A DNA stretch of 64,000 bases, taken from NCBI GenBank assembly GCA_032622095.1, contig CP136066.1, forward strand, positions 225,870,961 through 225,934,960. Reading direction: 5' to 3'. This DNA comes from Siphonodentalium dalli. Its lineage: Eukaryota > Mollusca > Scaphopoda > Gadilida > Siphonodentaliidae. This document shows, piece by piece, positions 21,451 through 34,059 of the stretch; the first letter of the stretch is position 1, and each line of letters begins with the position of its first letter. Under the pieces are notes generated by a model. It did no database searches. It worked only from the letters and a program-made list of their open reading frames with translations, and was not told the origin of the DNA. Position numbers and translations under genes: made by a program.

Positions 21451-23040
21451 AAGGTAAGGTAATTATTTGTAGACGATTGAGAGGCCAACGTATCGCGCCA
21501 TAATTATTATGTTAACTCAAATGTATAAAATACCAGCGGGTATACATAAACCATCTATATCAAGAGAACATATTGTCGATTGACATGAATAACTGACCCC
21601 GGCAATTCAACTAATCATAACTTATGTTTGAGATATCTGATATCTGATTTTTTTCGGGTTAGCTGTCGTGTGTATGATAGGCCTATATATAATAATATTA
21701 ATTGGAAATTACCACACGAGATATGGATGTTGGAAGGAAACAACGGTAGTCGACCAATTGGCTTGAGTGGTAACATTTCGCAACCTGCTTTAGCTGGGTA
21801 ATTACTATCTAATATCAACATTTCTTCCTTCTTCTTATAAAATGCAATGGGTTGATTTATGTCAGCGGAAGATTCAAAATATTGTTCCATAAAATAGTCC
21901 AGGCAGAGTCCAGTTTATGTATCGTACTGTTTGTTCAAAAATTACCACACGTGTCTTAACTGTGCGTGATAAGGACAATTATGCTGAGCCACTCGTTGAA
22001 ATTATATATTTTCATGCGCTACCATGACAATTAGGTTAATACAAAACCCTGTTTTTTATGTTACTAGTATATGGAACTTTTGTAATCATAAAACACTTTA
22101 AATATACGCCCATATGTGTTACATCGCATTGGGACTTAGGATGCCCCGTATTATGTGTCGATATTATTGTATACTAACCATCATGTGCAAATAAACGGTT
22201 TCGCTTTCTCGAGTGTAACCTTGGAAACCCACCATCTTTGGTCGAAGGTAATATTTTACATTTATAAAAAACTAGTATATATAGTTTATACTGTGTTGTA
22301 TTGTGTTATTTTCTAGAACATGCTATCATGTGACTTATTTTCACTAAAATAAAATACAATTTGTCGTATTTTGGATAAATTAAAACACATTGTAAACTCT
22401 AGTAAATCTATAGTTTTAAAATATAAAAGACTTCCATTGACAAAAGAGTGTGGGGTTTTCATGGTTACTCATGATAGTTAAAGTCCTAGCTAAGATAACA
22501 AACAAGGGAAAATCTCAAACATTGGACATTCAAGGACTATTTGTAGGATGATCTAATGCATCTCATATCTTGTTTGTGACATTTGACCATTTTAATAAAC
22601 ATTTGTTAGCACAAGTAGCAATATTGGCTATGGAAATGTAAAAATGTACGTTTGTGGCATGTGAAAATCAAGTTAGAAACGTGCAATATGATGCTAACCG
22701 GCCGTAAAAGCCATTATACAGGGTACAACAACTGGGTACAATCGTACGTTTACCAGCAGTTCAATACAAATAATACAGAAAAATACGGGGCGTTCAATGC
22801 TAGTTTGTCAGATTTTATCCGGCGTTCAATTATGTTGGAGCACCACGCTTTGAAATCGGGCTCGTATATCGAGAAAACAGCGCGTGGCTTTCAATGGATA
22901 TTAAGGCATCCAAACATCTCTTGTTATTAAATACGACATCGTATAGTTTGAAAAATGTGCTTTTGATCGCAAACGTGACGTATTTTTAGCACGAAAATAG
23001 GAGGTTTAACCTTGATTTACGAGAGAACTGGACACGACAC
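21451..23040. other. No gene recognised
   Basis: AT-rich DNA. The frames at 21615-21890 (minus) and 22652-22930 (plus, 92 codons from a TTG) show no motif and average codon use, and are left unassigned. Confidence 0.4.
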
Positions 23041-24048
23041 TGAAACTAAATTAGTCTGAACATGTCCTATGGGATAAATACCCACCAATGGTTCTTTAGT
23101 ATAGAAAGGATTAAACATATTATCTGAACATTTCCTAAGGGATAATTACTCATCAATAAGTGCATAGTATATGACGGATTAAACTTAGTATCTGAACATT
23201 TCCTAACTACTCATCAATGACGCTTTAGTATAGAAAGGGTTAAACTGATTATCTGAAAAATTCCTATGGGATAAATACTCACGAATGATACATTGGTATA
23301 GAAAGGGTTAAACTTATTATCTGAATATTTCCTATGGGATAAATACTCATCAACGAGTATAGTATAGAAAGGATTAAACTTATTACCTGAACATTTCCCG
23401 TGTGATAACTAATCATCAATTATGCTTAGTATAGAAAGGGTTAAACGTATTATTTGAACATTTCCTATGGGATAACTACTCGTCAATGATGCTTTAGTAT
23501 AGAAATGGTTAAACTTATTATTTGAACATTTCCTATGGTATAAATTCTCACCAATGATGCTTTAGTGTAGAAGGGGTTAAACTTATTACCTGAACATTTC
23601 CCATGTGATAACTACTCATCGATGATGCTTAGTATAGAAAGGGTTAAGCTTATTATCTGAACATTTCCTAACTACTCACCAATGATGCTGTAGTATAGAA
23701 AGGGTTAAACTTATAATCTGAACATTTCCTATGGGATAACTATTCAGTAATGATGCTTTAGTGTAGAAAGTGTTGAACTTATTATCTGAACATTACCTAT
23801 GGGATAACTACTCATCAATGATCCTTTGGCATGGAAAGGGTTGAACTTGTTATCTGAACATTTCATATGGGATAACTACTCATCAATGATGGTCTAGTAT
23901 GGAAAGGGTTGAACTTATCCGAACATTTCCTATGGGATAACTACTCATAACAAAAAAACTTGAGATCAGAAAGGGTTAAACTTATTATCTAAACATTTCC
24001 TATGGGATAACTACTTATTAAATAATGCTTGAGTGCAGAAAGAGTTAA
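23041..24048. repeat. Minisatellite, about 62-69 bp unit, 15 copies
   Basis: Fifteen units built around TTATCTGAACATTTCCTATG, then GGATAACTACTCATCAATGA and TTTAGTATAGAAAGGGTTAA. Unit lengths vary because several copies lost the GGGATAAATA part. Divergence is moderate, so the array is older than the 41-bp one. A single diverged unit may lie at 48270-48372. Confidence 0.92.
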
Positions 24049-24365
24049 TACATATTTCACCTTTGTCCAACTTGTAATTTATCACTAATTTTTCTGCGTG
24101 TTTCTGTTTTTTTTTTTAGTTTCGGTTTCTCGATGATCCTATATTTTGGTTTATGAATTTGGCGAAAAAAATTCAGAAATAACCAAAATATTGGCCAAAA
24201 GAAATGTCCAGCCCATGTGAATCCATGATGGCCAGCACATTCTAGTCGGTATTGTGGGGACACTTGAACTATATTATATATCTACTGTATCTGACCCTAT
24301 ACTGACCCAACCAGACGAAGGCGTCCAAACCAATCACCCGCACAATCTCTCAGTTGCCAATTTAA

Positions 24366-24449
24366 GGTAAGGGTCAGACGGTAAGGGTCAGACGGTAAGG
24401 GTCAAACGGTAAGGGTCAGACGGTAAGGGTCAAACGGTAAGCGTCAAAC
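24366..24449. repeat. 14-bp tandem repeat, six units
   Basis: GGTAAGGGTCAGAC or GGTAAGGGTCAAAC repeated six times, followed by GATTGCGG. Each unit contains a consensus-like 5' splice site word, GGTAAG. Confidence 0.92.
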
Positions 24450-24956
24450 GATTGCGGATCCTGTATGCATATACACCGTAACTTAATAGAGTTATTTCTC
24501 TTGGATTATATGTTATAATAACCCACTGGGTGTTTTTGATCAAGAATATTGTAAATTGTAATGAATACCAGAATCGTTTCTGGACTCAATGGAACACCAC
24601 TGACTAAGTGGTCCTGCTAATTTGATATGGTGCTGGTGAGTCCTGCTTATTTCTATGATACTGATAGGGTTAACTAATGTTGTTAAGAAAAAATACAGTT
24701 AAAATGTCGTTTTTGCTGATCTGAATAAATCGAACAAAAGTCACTATGCATAAAAAAGTAATTGATATATTCAGTATTGTTGACTTCTTAAACTAGATCC
24801 TGGATTCCATGTTAAAGCCGGATTCATTATTTCGATCGAATATGGCTTGCCGTCAATTTGTATTTATATCGTATATGCATGTTTTGCCATACACTATATA
24901 TATACCCGTTTCGTTCAACTCAGAAGTTTTTGTTACTTTTCTGCAAACAAGACCAT
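24450..24956. other. No feature recognised
   Basis: AT-rich spacer without gene-like signal. Confidence 0.4.
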
Positions 24957-25260
24957 GAATGCATTGGCCTAACAATTTGTTTTACCCTGTGCCAATGCAT
25001 TCTCTTATATAGATATATACCATAGGTCGCCTCGCATATATAAGATAATGCATTGGCCTAATCTTTTTTTATCATTTGTTTTATAAATTTTTCTTACAAT
25101 TTTTAGGACATAAAATAAAAAACATCCATTACCCTGCAGACATCCACACATATATATATATATAAGCATATAAAAGAGTGTCGTCTGCTCATGTTTGTCT
25201 GTGGTTCTGTATGGGTGAAATTATAAACTTGCTAAAGAATGCAAGAAACAATTATTAAAA
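24957..25260. mobile_element. Diverged inverted homologue of the 17371-17824 element
   Basis: Contains the palindrome 24991-25057 with a damaged left arm (ATATAGATATATACC instead of ATGCGAGTCGACC). The core is shared in inverted order with the 17371-17824 element: CTTACAATTTTTAGGACATA, CATTACCCTGCAG, a (TA)n tract and CATGTTTGTCTG. A partial ATGCATTGGCCTAAC lies at 24959-24973. The outer ends are not found. Confidence 0.7.
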
Positions 25261-26242
25261 CTGTAAAAAAAATAATAAATATCCACGATTTTGTTGGGAC
25301 CGATCCTCCACTTCTGTACGTTCACTTTATAGTTACATGCACGTGTGAAGTACTGTCCTAGAGATCAGACTGCTAAACCTATATTCGCCTCGGTATATTT
25401 TGATATTTATTTTGAATCGCGCGCTATCCACCACTAGCCAGGTACATAATGTACAATCACACACCCTCTGCATCCAGACAATTAGCGCCAATATAGGAAT
25501 CAGTAGGACAGGATAAGGATAATATTTTATTTCACAATACATTATACATTAATACATTATAATATAAGTGAATTTATATGTGTATTGTGTGGAGTGCCGT
25601 GGCCTATGATGGCCGTCTAACCGGCACCGCTGAATGACAAAATACAATCAATAATGGCTACATAAAGAATTTAAATATTTCACTATAATTTTCAGATTAT
25701 ATTAATATATAAATTGGATTTAAATATAGATATGGATTCCAGTGAATAAACAAATAAGTTTCAGTTGTGTGGATATAAATGGATATGAATGAATATGCAA
25801 CGGTCAATTTTCTCAATAACAAGTTTTGGAGCATGTTTTGGCTGCATTTACTAAGGAGAATTATTAAGACTTTGCTCACACACTATATGAAGTCTGTTCA
25901 ACGGTCGTTTAGAACAATAATCATCTGTTATTTAAAAATCGTCAGTGTGTAAACAAACAACATCGCACTAACTTATGAATAATTCAATTAAATGTGTTAT
26001 TTGTTTATAACTGTCACTGTTGAATTCCCTTAGTATATATAGCCAGGCATTGGACGAGATTTAGCAGGACGTAAGTATTAGCACTCGGGTAATTTAATGT
26101 GAGGCAATTTTAGCATTTAAGGTAAGTGGCCTATAGACTATATATATTCGAAATATGTTTTATCATTTGTGTGTGCAATCAGGGCAGAATTTGTTTTTGA
26201 ATTCAATTTTATTGGAATAATGGTTGATCAATTCTACACTCA
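25261..26242. other. No gene recognised
   Basis: AT-rich DNA downstream (3' side) of the minus-strand LINE. The frames at 25333-25542 and 25697-25879 have no motif. The LINE 3' UTR presumably lies within 26100-26360, but its end cannot be placed. Confidence 0.35.
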
Positions 26243-26368
26243 TTAGCTTTTTTTATAGTTTTCTCGATTCCTATTAGTTTTTTGTTTTTTATTAACTGAG
26301 TTCCAAATATTCGTAAAAGGATGTTCAGGGAGATTTTCAGAAAATGTTGTTCTTGGTGTTGCTTTTGG

Positions 26369-26749
26369 TCAAATGTTTCCTGCGGCTGCCTGTCTACTGT
26401 TGGTTCCTAGTTTAATTCCGAATGAGTTTTTGAAGGTTCCTGGCAGTCTATTATAAGCCCAGTCATGCATGAGCATGAATACTGACGTTTGATATCTATA
26501 AATGTCACTGAATTTCAGAATATTCATTTTTTTGAAAATGGGTTCTGTGTGACTATTGTATCTAGCATTGGTTATTGTTCTAATCGCCCTTTTTTGCAAT
26601 AAAAATATCTTGTTTGTGGTCGCCACATGACCCCATAGCTGAATGCCGTATACCATATGACTGTCGATAAGTGCGTAATATAGAGTTCGCGGTGCGTCAC
26701 CCGGAAAGAACTTTTTAACTTTGTTGATACAATAAATAGCTCGAGCCAT
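26369..26749 (-). pseudogene. LINE ORF2 C-terminal part
   Basis: 126 codons in a third frame: MARAIYCINKVKKFFPGDAP, YYALIDSHMVYGIQLWGH, LLQKRAIRTITNARYNSHTE, PIFKKMNILKFSDIYRYQT and NSRQAAAGNI. This matches the usual C-terminal region of CR1/jockey-like polymerases (YGI.LWG, KRAIR.I). The in-phase sequence starts upstream near 26770 with HISTVCSK. After GNI a TGA ends the frame, though coding-like sequence may continue to 26243. Confidence 0.82.
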
Positions 26750-27156
26750 CTTAGAGCATACAGTTGAAATATACTTTTAAACGTGAGATTTTCGTCGATA
26801 TTAATGCCCAAAAATTTCAAGGATGTTTCTTCATATATATTCCCTACTCTGTTTAGTTCAGCTGTGTTTATATATAATTTCAACTCTTTCCATTTTTGAT
26901 CATTATTTTCTGGATGAATTAGCATATAATTACATTTATTTTTATTTATGGAGAGCTTATTACAACAACACCAGTTGTGAATGTTTTTTAGTTCGAAGTT
27001 TACCCGATTTTCAACAAAACTTCTGTCACAGCTTGATGTATATAGGGTTGTATCATCTGCGAATGATAATAAATTTAAAGATGTAGATACTGACATATCA
27101 TTGACATAAATTAAAAAATTGTTGGTCCGAGTATGGATCATTGAGGGACACCACAT
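26572..27156 (-). pseudogene. LINE ORF2 middle part: RT catalytic core
   Basis: A different frame continues the same protein: LIYVNDMS, then LLSFADDTTLYTSS with the paired catalytic Asp, then WCCCNKLSINKNKCNYMLI and LKFLGINIDENLTF, the usual RT thumb motifs. The first residues before LIYVND and those after LTFK are out of phase and meaningless, which places the frame changes near 27115-27130 and 26760-26775. Catalytic residues are intact, so decay has been by indels and a stop rather than by loss of the active site. Confidence 0.85.
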
Positions 27157-29303
27157 GAAACTTTGGATAGACTGGAGATGTTTCCACCATAATCTGTATA
27201 TTGTCGCCTCTCTGATAGGTAGTCTCTAAACCAATGATTAGCAGTCCCCCTAATACCATAGTGTTCCATCTTATTTAGTAGGATTTCATGACTTATTGTG
27301 TCGAATGCTTTTGAAAGGTCAATAAATATTGCTAATGTTGAGTCTTTGGTTTTTTTATCGTTCTGTTCAACAACATGATTTAAAAGATGCATTACTGGAT
27401 GGATGGTGGAGTGCCCCTTCCTAAATCCATATTGATGTTTATAGAAACGGGCATGTTCATCAAAGAAATCTATAATTCGCTTTAGCATAATTTTTTCGAG
27501 TATTTTTGAAAAACATGGTAATATGCTGATGGGTCTATAGTTCGAAAAGTTTTCTTTTTGTCCACCCTTGAAAATCGGTATTACTCTCGATATTTTCATT
27601 TTCTTCGGAAAAACTCCATCTTTGAATGATTGATTGAATATGTGTTTAAGAGCTTTGGCTGTTTCATAAATAGATGATTTCATCAATCGATTTGATAGAC
27701 CATGTACATCTTTACTTGCTTTAACTTTAAATGAGTAGCATGTGATTATTATTTCCTGTTCTGTTGTTTCAATTATTTCTAACTCATCCGATTCTCTATT
27801 GATCAAATAATCAGTGTAATGTGTGCTGACTTCGTCAACATTTTTACCAGTCAAGTTTCCAATTTTTGAGAAGTATTCGTTGAATCGTTCCGCTATTTGC
27901 TTTTTATGTGTTATCTTAATTCCATCATCGATAAATGCAATTGGAGGACTATGATGGTCACAGTTTTTATTCATGGCTTGTTTTAAGATTGTCCACGTCG
28001 CGTTCATGTCATTCTTTTCGTTGATAATTTTCTCGCAATAATATAATTTTTTTCTCTTGCGTATTGTTCTCTTATATACGTGATAGTACGCTTTGTATGC
28101 ATGCATATTAGCGTTTGTCGGAGATTTTAATTTACGAATATATAATTTATTTTTCTCTAATGAAGATTTTAAAAGTCCCTTTGTCATCCACGGTTGGTGC
28201 TTTAAATATATCTTTGGTGGTTTGTGGTATTTTAGTGGGAAAGCAGTATGGTATGCAGACATATATATTTCTAGAAAATGGTCATAAGCTTCATTTGCTG
28301 ATTCACAGTTTAATACGTCTTCGTAACTTGATGTTGACAATGTATCCTTGAATTTGTTTATGTTCCTTTCACTAAAAATTATAAATAGTTCCAAGACAGA
28401 TGCTCCATTGCGAGATCTTTTAAAATTTGAACGTTCGATATGAAATGTCGCCAAATGATCCGAGACGTCTGTAATGATAATGCCTGATGTTCTTTCAGAC
28501 AGGTTGTTAGTGAAGATATTATCAATTAAAGTAGCAGAGTGTTCAGTTATCCTAGTTGGTTTCGTAATGCTAGGAGTGAACCCGAGAGTGAAAACGTTAT
28601 CGAGGAATGTACGCGTTTTTTCATGATTGTCGAAATTCAAAAGATCTATATTGAAGTCACCTATAAGATATGGTTCACAGTTTGTTTGATTTAGTTTACC
28701 CATAATGCCATCAATCTCTTTCATAAATTTGTCAATATCTGCCCTCGGAGCAGTGTTTGGTCTATATATGCTGCCAATTATGCATCGATTTGGTTTGCCC
28801 GGATTAAGTTCAACAAAAATCGTTTCTATCACATGTGGAATAAATACCGATAGATCAGGTCTTGCACAATATGAAAGATTTTCCCGAATAAAGAGCCCGA
28901 CTCCACCTCTACCGTCATCGGTCTCTGGTCTTGTTTTGTATTCGATATTCTGATATCCGGATAGGGAGAATTCTGCTGCGTTATTTATTTTTAAAACGTC
29001 GCTTAGTGCAATTATATTAAAGACATTTTCTATTTCTTGTGTTTCAACCAAAAATTGAGTTAATGAATCCCAATTTGCATTTAAGCTCCGACAATTTAGT
29101 CCCATTATTAAGAAGTCGCTTGATTCTTTTCTTATTTCTGTTCTAAATTGTTCAGGCGAGAAATATTTACAGTTTTGGTTTACCAGGGCAAAGTTCACAT
29201 GGGGATTATCTTGATCATCAAATTCTTGATCTAGTTTGGCGCTCAAATTATATTGTGATAGTTCCTGAATCTCGTCCAAGTTTAATTCAGCTATTGTCGA
29301 CAT
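27138..29303 (-). pseudogene. LINE ORF2 N-terminal part: endonuclease and RT fingers/palm
   Basis: 721 codons. The endonuclease occupies about residues 65-290: GLNCRSLN (Asn70), GSIYRPN (Tyr180), LIGDFNIDL (Asp216, Asn218), LIDNIFTN, and VSDHLATF (Asp282, His283). Where the family has a catalytic Glu in an SETW-like motif, this copy reads ALSDVLKI (99-106), so that residue is missing and nicking should fail. The reverse transcriptase begins near residue 540 with RVIPIFKGG, then NYRPISILPCFSKILEK, YGFRKGHST and FIDLSKAFDTISHEIL, which holds the first catalytic Asp, and stops at CGVPQ, where TGA replaces the next codon. The ATG at 29303 gives MSTIAELNLD; it is the first in-frame start, but an earlier one cannot be excluded. 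Confidence 0.88.
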
Positions 29304-30569
29304 AAATGGATGTAACGTATCTTTGATTATAATTGACCGCGCATTGATATATACATGTAGTAATAAAGATATTCATATGATCACTGGAATTGTTATATTT
29401 ATGAATTTTCATGGTTGAATCTGAAATAGTGTTTATATATTGCGATTTTCGTCGTGGTTCTATGTCAGAATGTGACTCCGTCGACAACTATTGTTATAAA
29501 GGCTGAATTGGTTTGTGTTACATTCAACAAACTGCATAATACATTACCACACAAACAAAATATTTAATACAAATACAAACATGTACATGAGAACAATATA
29601 ATAATAGAAAACGTTAGCATAACACGTTATTTTAACGTAATTTATAAACACATTAAAGCTCACACCTCTCTGTCACTGGGCTCTTGACATTATAATTTAA
29701 TCGCTCCATGAGAGGCAACTCTACTTTGCATTGTAAGCTAGTCTATAGAAAAATAAAATAAAATTGAGTTGCCTACCCTGCTGTTATGCATATAATATCG
29801 CGACAGGCATATAATGTGTGACTCACATCAAACCGTGATTTTGCACGAGACTGTCGTGTCTCGTGGGCCGATGAAGTTTCAACTACATGTACGTGCGGGT
29901 TATACACGGAGGGGTGCTTCCATTTGAACCGGGAATGTAATCAATCTGTTTGTAATTAGATACACGTTTGGTTACGACTAGGGATTACTCTTAACTGCAT
30001 GTCGCATGTTAATGCAATATTATTTATGGAACTGATCTTTTCAACATATTTTATACATATTTACCACTATTCCAATATACGCTGATATAGTTAACATTGC
30101 AAACCACCCCTATTTCTTAATTTCCAACGACCCGCGTTAGTGACCCCACAATACACTGTCAGGATTCTTCTGATTTGGGACGAACAGATTACTGAAGTAT
30201 AAGACAGTAGAGAAATCTTTTTGAAACGTTTCGTGATATTTGGATTTTTTGCAGCCTATATACATGGTCTTAAACAACTAGGTTTGTCTTGTTTTTATAT
30301 GATAGTATATTTTTATGTATCAAATACTGTTTTCCCAGTATTTGTCCATTAAGAGTGGGTCATGCCTCCTAATAGAGAGGTTTAGCAAGGTTTAGCAGTA
30401 GCTTTTCATAACCGTAGAAATTATTGGGGGGGGGGGTCAGTTAAAATGTGTGTTTACTTATATATGTGGGTGGCTGCAATGTAACAGTTAAAGAATTTTC
30501 CCGAAGTTCCTTGTAGTATTTGAGAGGGTTTTACTCTTACGTGAGGTTTTCAGTAACACAAACCTGGGT
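29304..30569. other. LINE upstream region and spacer
   Basis: 29304-29490 may be LINE 5' UTR; a minus frame at 29287-29487 overlaps the start but has no motif. The rest is AT-rich without recognised features, apart from a G-run at 30426-30436. Confidence 0.35.
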
Positions 30570-32560
30570 GACAACATATCAGATATTTGGGTCCCTTTTA
30601 AAGATGCAATTTTCACAAATAGACAACATATGGAATAATTTGGGTACTTTTGATAATGCTATTTTCCACAAATAGACAATACATGGAATAATTTGGGTCC
30701 TTTTGATAATGTTATTATTCACAAATAGACAGCATATGCAATAATTTGTGTCGTTTTGAGATTTTAGCTTCTTCTGTTTTTTTTTTTGTTTTTTTTGTTT
30801 TTTTTTTGGGTCCATCTGAGGCATCGTGTTTTTCACAATTAGATAACATTGAAATAAGCTTGTTACTTTTGAATCATGATATTTTCTCAAATAGACTAAT
30901 TTGGGTCCTGATTTGGGTACTTTTGAAACATGTTTTTTTTTCACAAATAGACATATGAAATGATTGCAGTCCTTTTAAGACATGATATGTTTCACAATTA
31001 AACAATATATGAAATCATTTGGGTCCTTTTAGACATGATATTTTTCACAAAAGGACAACATATGATATTGTTTGGGTCCTTGTGGGACATGCTATTTTTC
31101 AGACAACATATGAAGTAAATTGTGAGATAATTTGGTTCTCTTTGGGACATGCTATTTGTCACAAATTAACAACTTACATTGGGTCCCTTTAAGAGATGTT
31201 ATCTTTCACAATAGACAACATATTTAATAATTTTGGATCTTTTGAGACATTATATTTTTCACAGATATACCACATATGAAATCATTTTCATCCTTTTGTG
31301 ACATGTGTTTCACAATTAGACAATGTTTGAAATATTTTGGGTCCTTTTTAGGACATGTTAATTTTCACAAACAAATAACATACTATGTTTCAGACAAGAT
31401 ATGAAATAATTTGGGTCCCTTGTGGACATACTATCTTGCTGGAATACTTTGGTCCTTTTGAGACATGCAATTTTTCAGATTGATAACATATGGATTAATT
31501 TAGGTCCTTTTGGGACTTGCTATTTCTCACGAATAAGCAACATATGAAATAATTTGTGTCTTTGTGTGACATGCTATTTTTCAGACAACGTGAAATAATT
31601 TGGGTCCTTTTTAGGCTTGCTATTTTTCATAAATTGACAATCTATGAAAACATTTGGGTCCTTTTGCAGCATACTATTTTTCACAATTGGACAACATATG
31701 AAATAATTTGGGTCCTTTTGAAACATGCTTTTTTCACGGGTAGACATATGAAATGGTCCTTTTGAGACATATGTTTCACAATTAGACATTATTTGAAATA
31801 ATTTGGGTCTTTTTAAGACAAGCTACTTTTGAAAAAAAGACAACATTTGTAATAATTTGGGTCCTTGTGAATAAGCGAATGAACAACATATGAAATAATT
31901 TGTGTATATGTGTGACATGCTGTTTTACACAGACAACATGAAATAATTTGGGTCCTTTTTAGGCTTGCTATTTTTCATAAATTGACAATCTATGAAATAA
32001 TTTGGTTCCTGTTGTAGCATACTATTTTTCACAATTGGACAACATGAAATAATTTGGGTCCTTTTGAAACATGCGTTTTTCACAGGTAGACATATGAAAT
32101 GGTCCTTTTGAGACATATGTTTCACAATTAGACATTATTTGAAATAATTTGGGTCTTATTAAGACAAGCTATTTTTGACAAAAAGACAACATATATAATA
32201 TTTTGGGTCCTTGTGGAACATGCTATTTTTCCGACAACATATGACATAATTTGGTTCCCTTTAGGACATGCTATTTGACACGAATTGAAACCATATGACA
32301 TACTTTGGGTCCTTTTGATGATGTTATCTTTCACAATATATAACATGTGTAATAATTTGGGTCCTGTTGAGACATGTTATTTTTCACAAATGTACAACAT
32401 ATGAAATAATTTGGGTCCTTTTGAGACTTGCTATTTTTCACAAATTGATAACATATGAGATATTTTGGGTCCTTTTGAGACTTGCTTTTTTCACAAATAG
32501 ACAACATATGAAATTATTTCGGTCCATTTGAGAGATGATCTTTTTCAGACAACATATAAT
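30570..32560. repeat. 2-kb degenerate minisatellite, about 55-60 bp unit
   Basis: Roughly thirty units around ATATGAAATAATTTGGGTCC, then TTTTGAGACATGCTATTTTT and CACAAATAGACAAC. Units vary in length. A higher-order block of about 370 bp seems duplicated: 31535-31800 resembles 31885-32150. A lone unit lies at about 32985-33022. The minus-strand frames, rich in KRTQII and SKIAC, are repeat products. Confidence 0.93.
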
Positions 32561-33531
32561 ACAAAACAATACAAATTCATTTAAGATAATACATTGTACA
32601 TAGAGGTATATATTGGTATACACTGTATGTTAGAACCAATGCCAGACAATTCGTGTAATGGGAACTAGGTTTGTGTTGAATATTTACTTTATGGTTTATA
32701 AAAAAAAATTTGTGCCAGCTTATGTTTTATTGTCTTTATTGTCTTTATATAATAAGTAGTACAATCCCTGTTAGCTGATAGTTATCAGCAATTCCACACC
32801 TTTCTTAGAGAACAGTTGTTATTTCTCCGATTTTGCATCATAACTTATTAAATCACAAAATTCTATATTTGTTAAATAATTAGTTGGTTGATGTGGCAAT
32901 ATCCAGTTTTTGATTAAATTATTTTTCTACCTGCCAAGTTTTCCAACGAATTGGAGCTTAATTGTTTGTAGTTGTATATTCAATCATTTGGTTCTTTTGT
33001 GACATGCTATTTTTCACAAATATGTACCACATAATGCAACATCTAATGTTATTCACATAATGACAGTAGTTGAGCATTTTGTGTCATTTGTTTACAAAAT
33101 AAATCTATGTAACATCTATTCTAATTTTAATAGAGTTATACAGGAATTGAAAGTGTTGTGTCAGTTACTGACATGGATAAGTTACCATGCCTTTGAATTT
33201 CTTCTCTGGTCGATATTAATTAATTTAATTTGAGTGACTCTCCAGGGATTTCCAAAAAGCTTATAATGGCCAATTAATTGTGTCAATTTCACTTCTGGGA
33301 AACCATTTTGCTTTGACAATGTGGGGTATAACAAATAATAGTATCATATTGTAGAAATTTGCTGTTCATGGGGTATTGTATTTTCTAGATAAATAAGAAC
33401 TGTTGTTGATGTGAATTAATAGCATAGCATTCATAGGAATTAACAAAGTCAAATATACATCACAAATAGTTCTGAGTTAGGTAATATAATATTGATACAA
33501 TTTATTGACTAATACATATTTATATGTCATA
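32561..33531. other. Spacer with one stray minisatellite unit
   Basis: AT-rich. TTTGGTTCTTTTGTGACATG near 32987 is an isolated copy of the preceding array unit. No gene is recognised. Confidence 0.45.
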
Positions 33532-33770
33532 GGGCGCGTACACATGAAGCTGCAAGAAAATATCTGTAAAAAAATATCAGGTACAATTGTACTCTGATAT
33601 TTTCTTGCTGCAAAGGTTACGCCCATGAGAAACCGACGGGTTATATGGCGTTGATTGAGCTCAATATGACTAGCGTTAGTCGTGTTTGTTGAAGTGAATT
33701 ACTGCCGACAAACAACCTATATTCCATATCGAATATTTATAGAGTTATAAAGTGTTATGGAAAATTTTAA

Positions 33771-33965
33771 ATGCCACCTATTTTAACGAGAAAGGAACGC
33801 GCCCTCGTCATTGGAGTAGGGATGTATGTTCTTCATGGACACACGAAAGGACATCTAAACAGACGTTGGTGGGTTCGGTCCTGGGCCACATCCCACATGC
33901 GAGAAGAGCGAGGAGCCGCCAACAATTTCTTATTCGAAACGTACATACAGTCCAAATTAAAGTAA
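33771..33965 (+). pseudogene. Harbinger-type transposase, N-terminal remnant
   Basis: 64 codons from ATG at 33771 to TAA. The product starts MPPILTRKERALVIGVGMYV and includes LNRRWWVRSW, then REERGAANNFLFETY. A WWVRPW-like motif followed by RG.xxN.L.E is how the N terminus of PIF/Harbinger (HARBI1-related) transposases begins, just before the DDE catalytic part. Everything after the first 64 residues is missing. The overlapping frame at 33752-33988 is a shadow. Position 240 bases inside a terminal inverted repeat supports the reading. Confidence 0.55.
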
Positions 33966-34059
33966 AACAACTAAATCAAGGCATGTGAGGTACCAAATAT
34001 AAAGCATCCCCATACTCGCAGAAACGTGTCTAGAGGGTTTCCGTTGGGGGGGGTGTCCA

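Larger units (their letters stand above)
26243..29303 (-). mobile_element. Non-LTR retrotransposon (CR1/jockey-like group), defective
   Basis: One ORF2-type polyprotein can be followed on the minus strand from 29303 to at least 26369 and perhaps to TAA at 26243-26245. Order: APE-type endonuclease, linker, reverse transcriptase, C-terminal domain. It is broken by TGA at 27138-27140 and by frame changes near 27115-27130 and near 26760-26775. A TGA after AAAGNI would be a fourth defect if the frame really goes on to 26243. No ORF1 is seen directly upstream; the ORF1-like pseudogene at 35105-36010 belongs to a separate insertion. The GVPQ, YVND and FADD motifs and the DNIFTNN endonuclease segment point to the CR1/L2/jockey assemblage; the exact clade needs a tree. 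Confidence 0.88.

Noticed and set aside
20849-21457. 202-codon open frame with repeated YHHMFVFFIPPYVRLL-like peptide
   Set aside because: All three frames are open for the same reason (a 25-bp unit lacking stops). No independent coding evidence.
22652-22930. 92-codon plus frame
   Set aside because: Starts at TTG, has no motif and no composition difference from the surroundings.
26572-27086. Plus-strand frames over the LINE (26823-27086, 28093-28351, 28705-28953)
   Set aside because: Shadows of the minus-strand polymerase and endonuclease frames.
30579-32623. Several minus frames rich in KRTQIIS and SKIAC
   Set aside because: Products of the 55-60 bp minisatellite.
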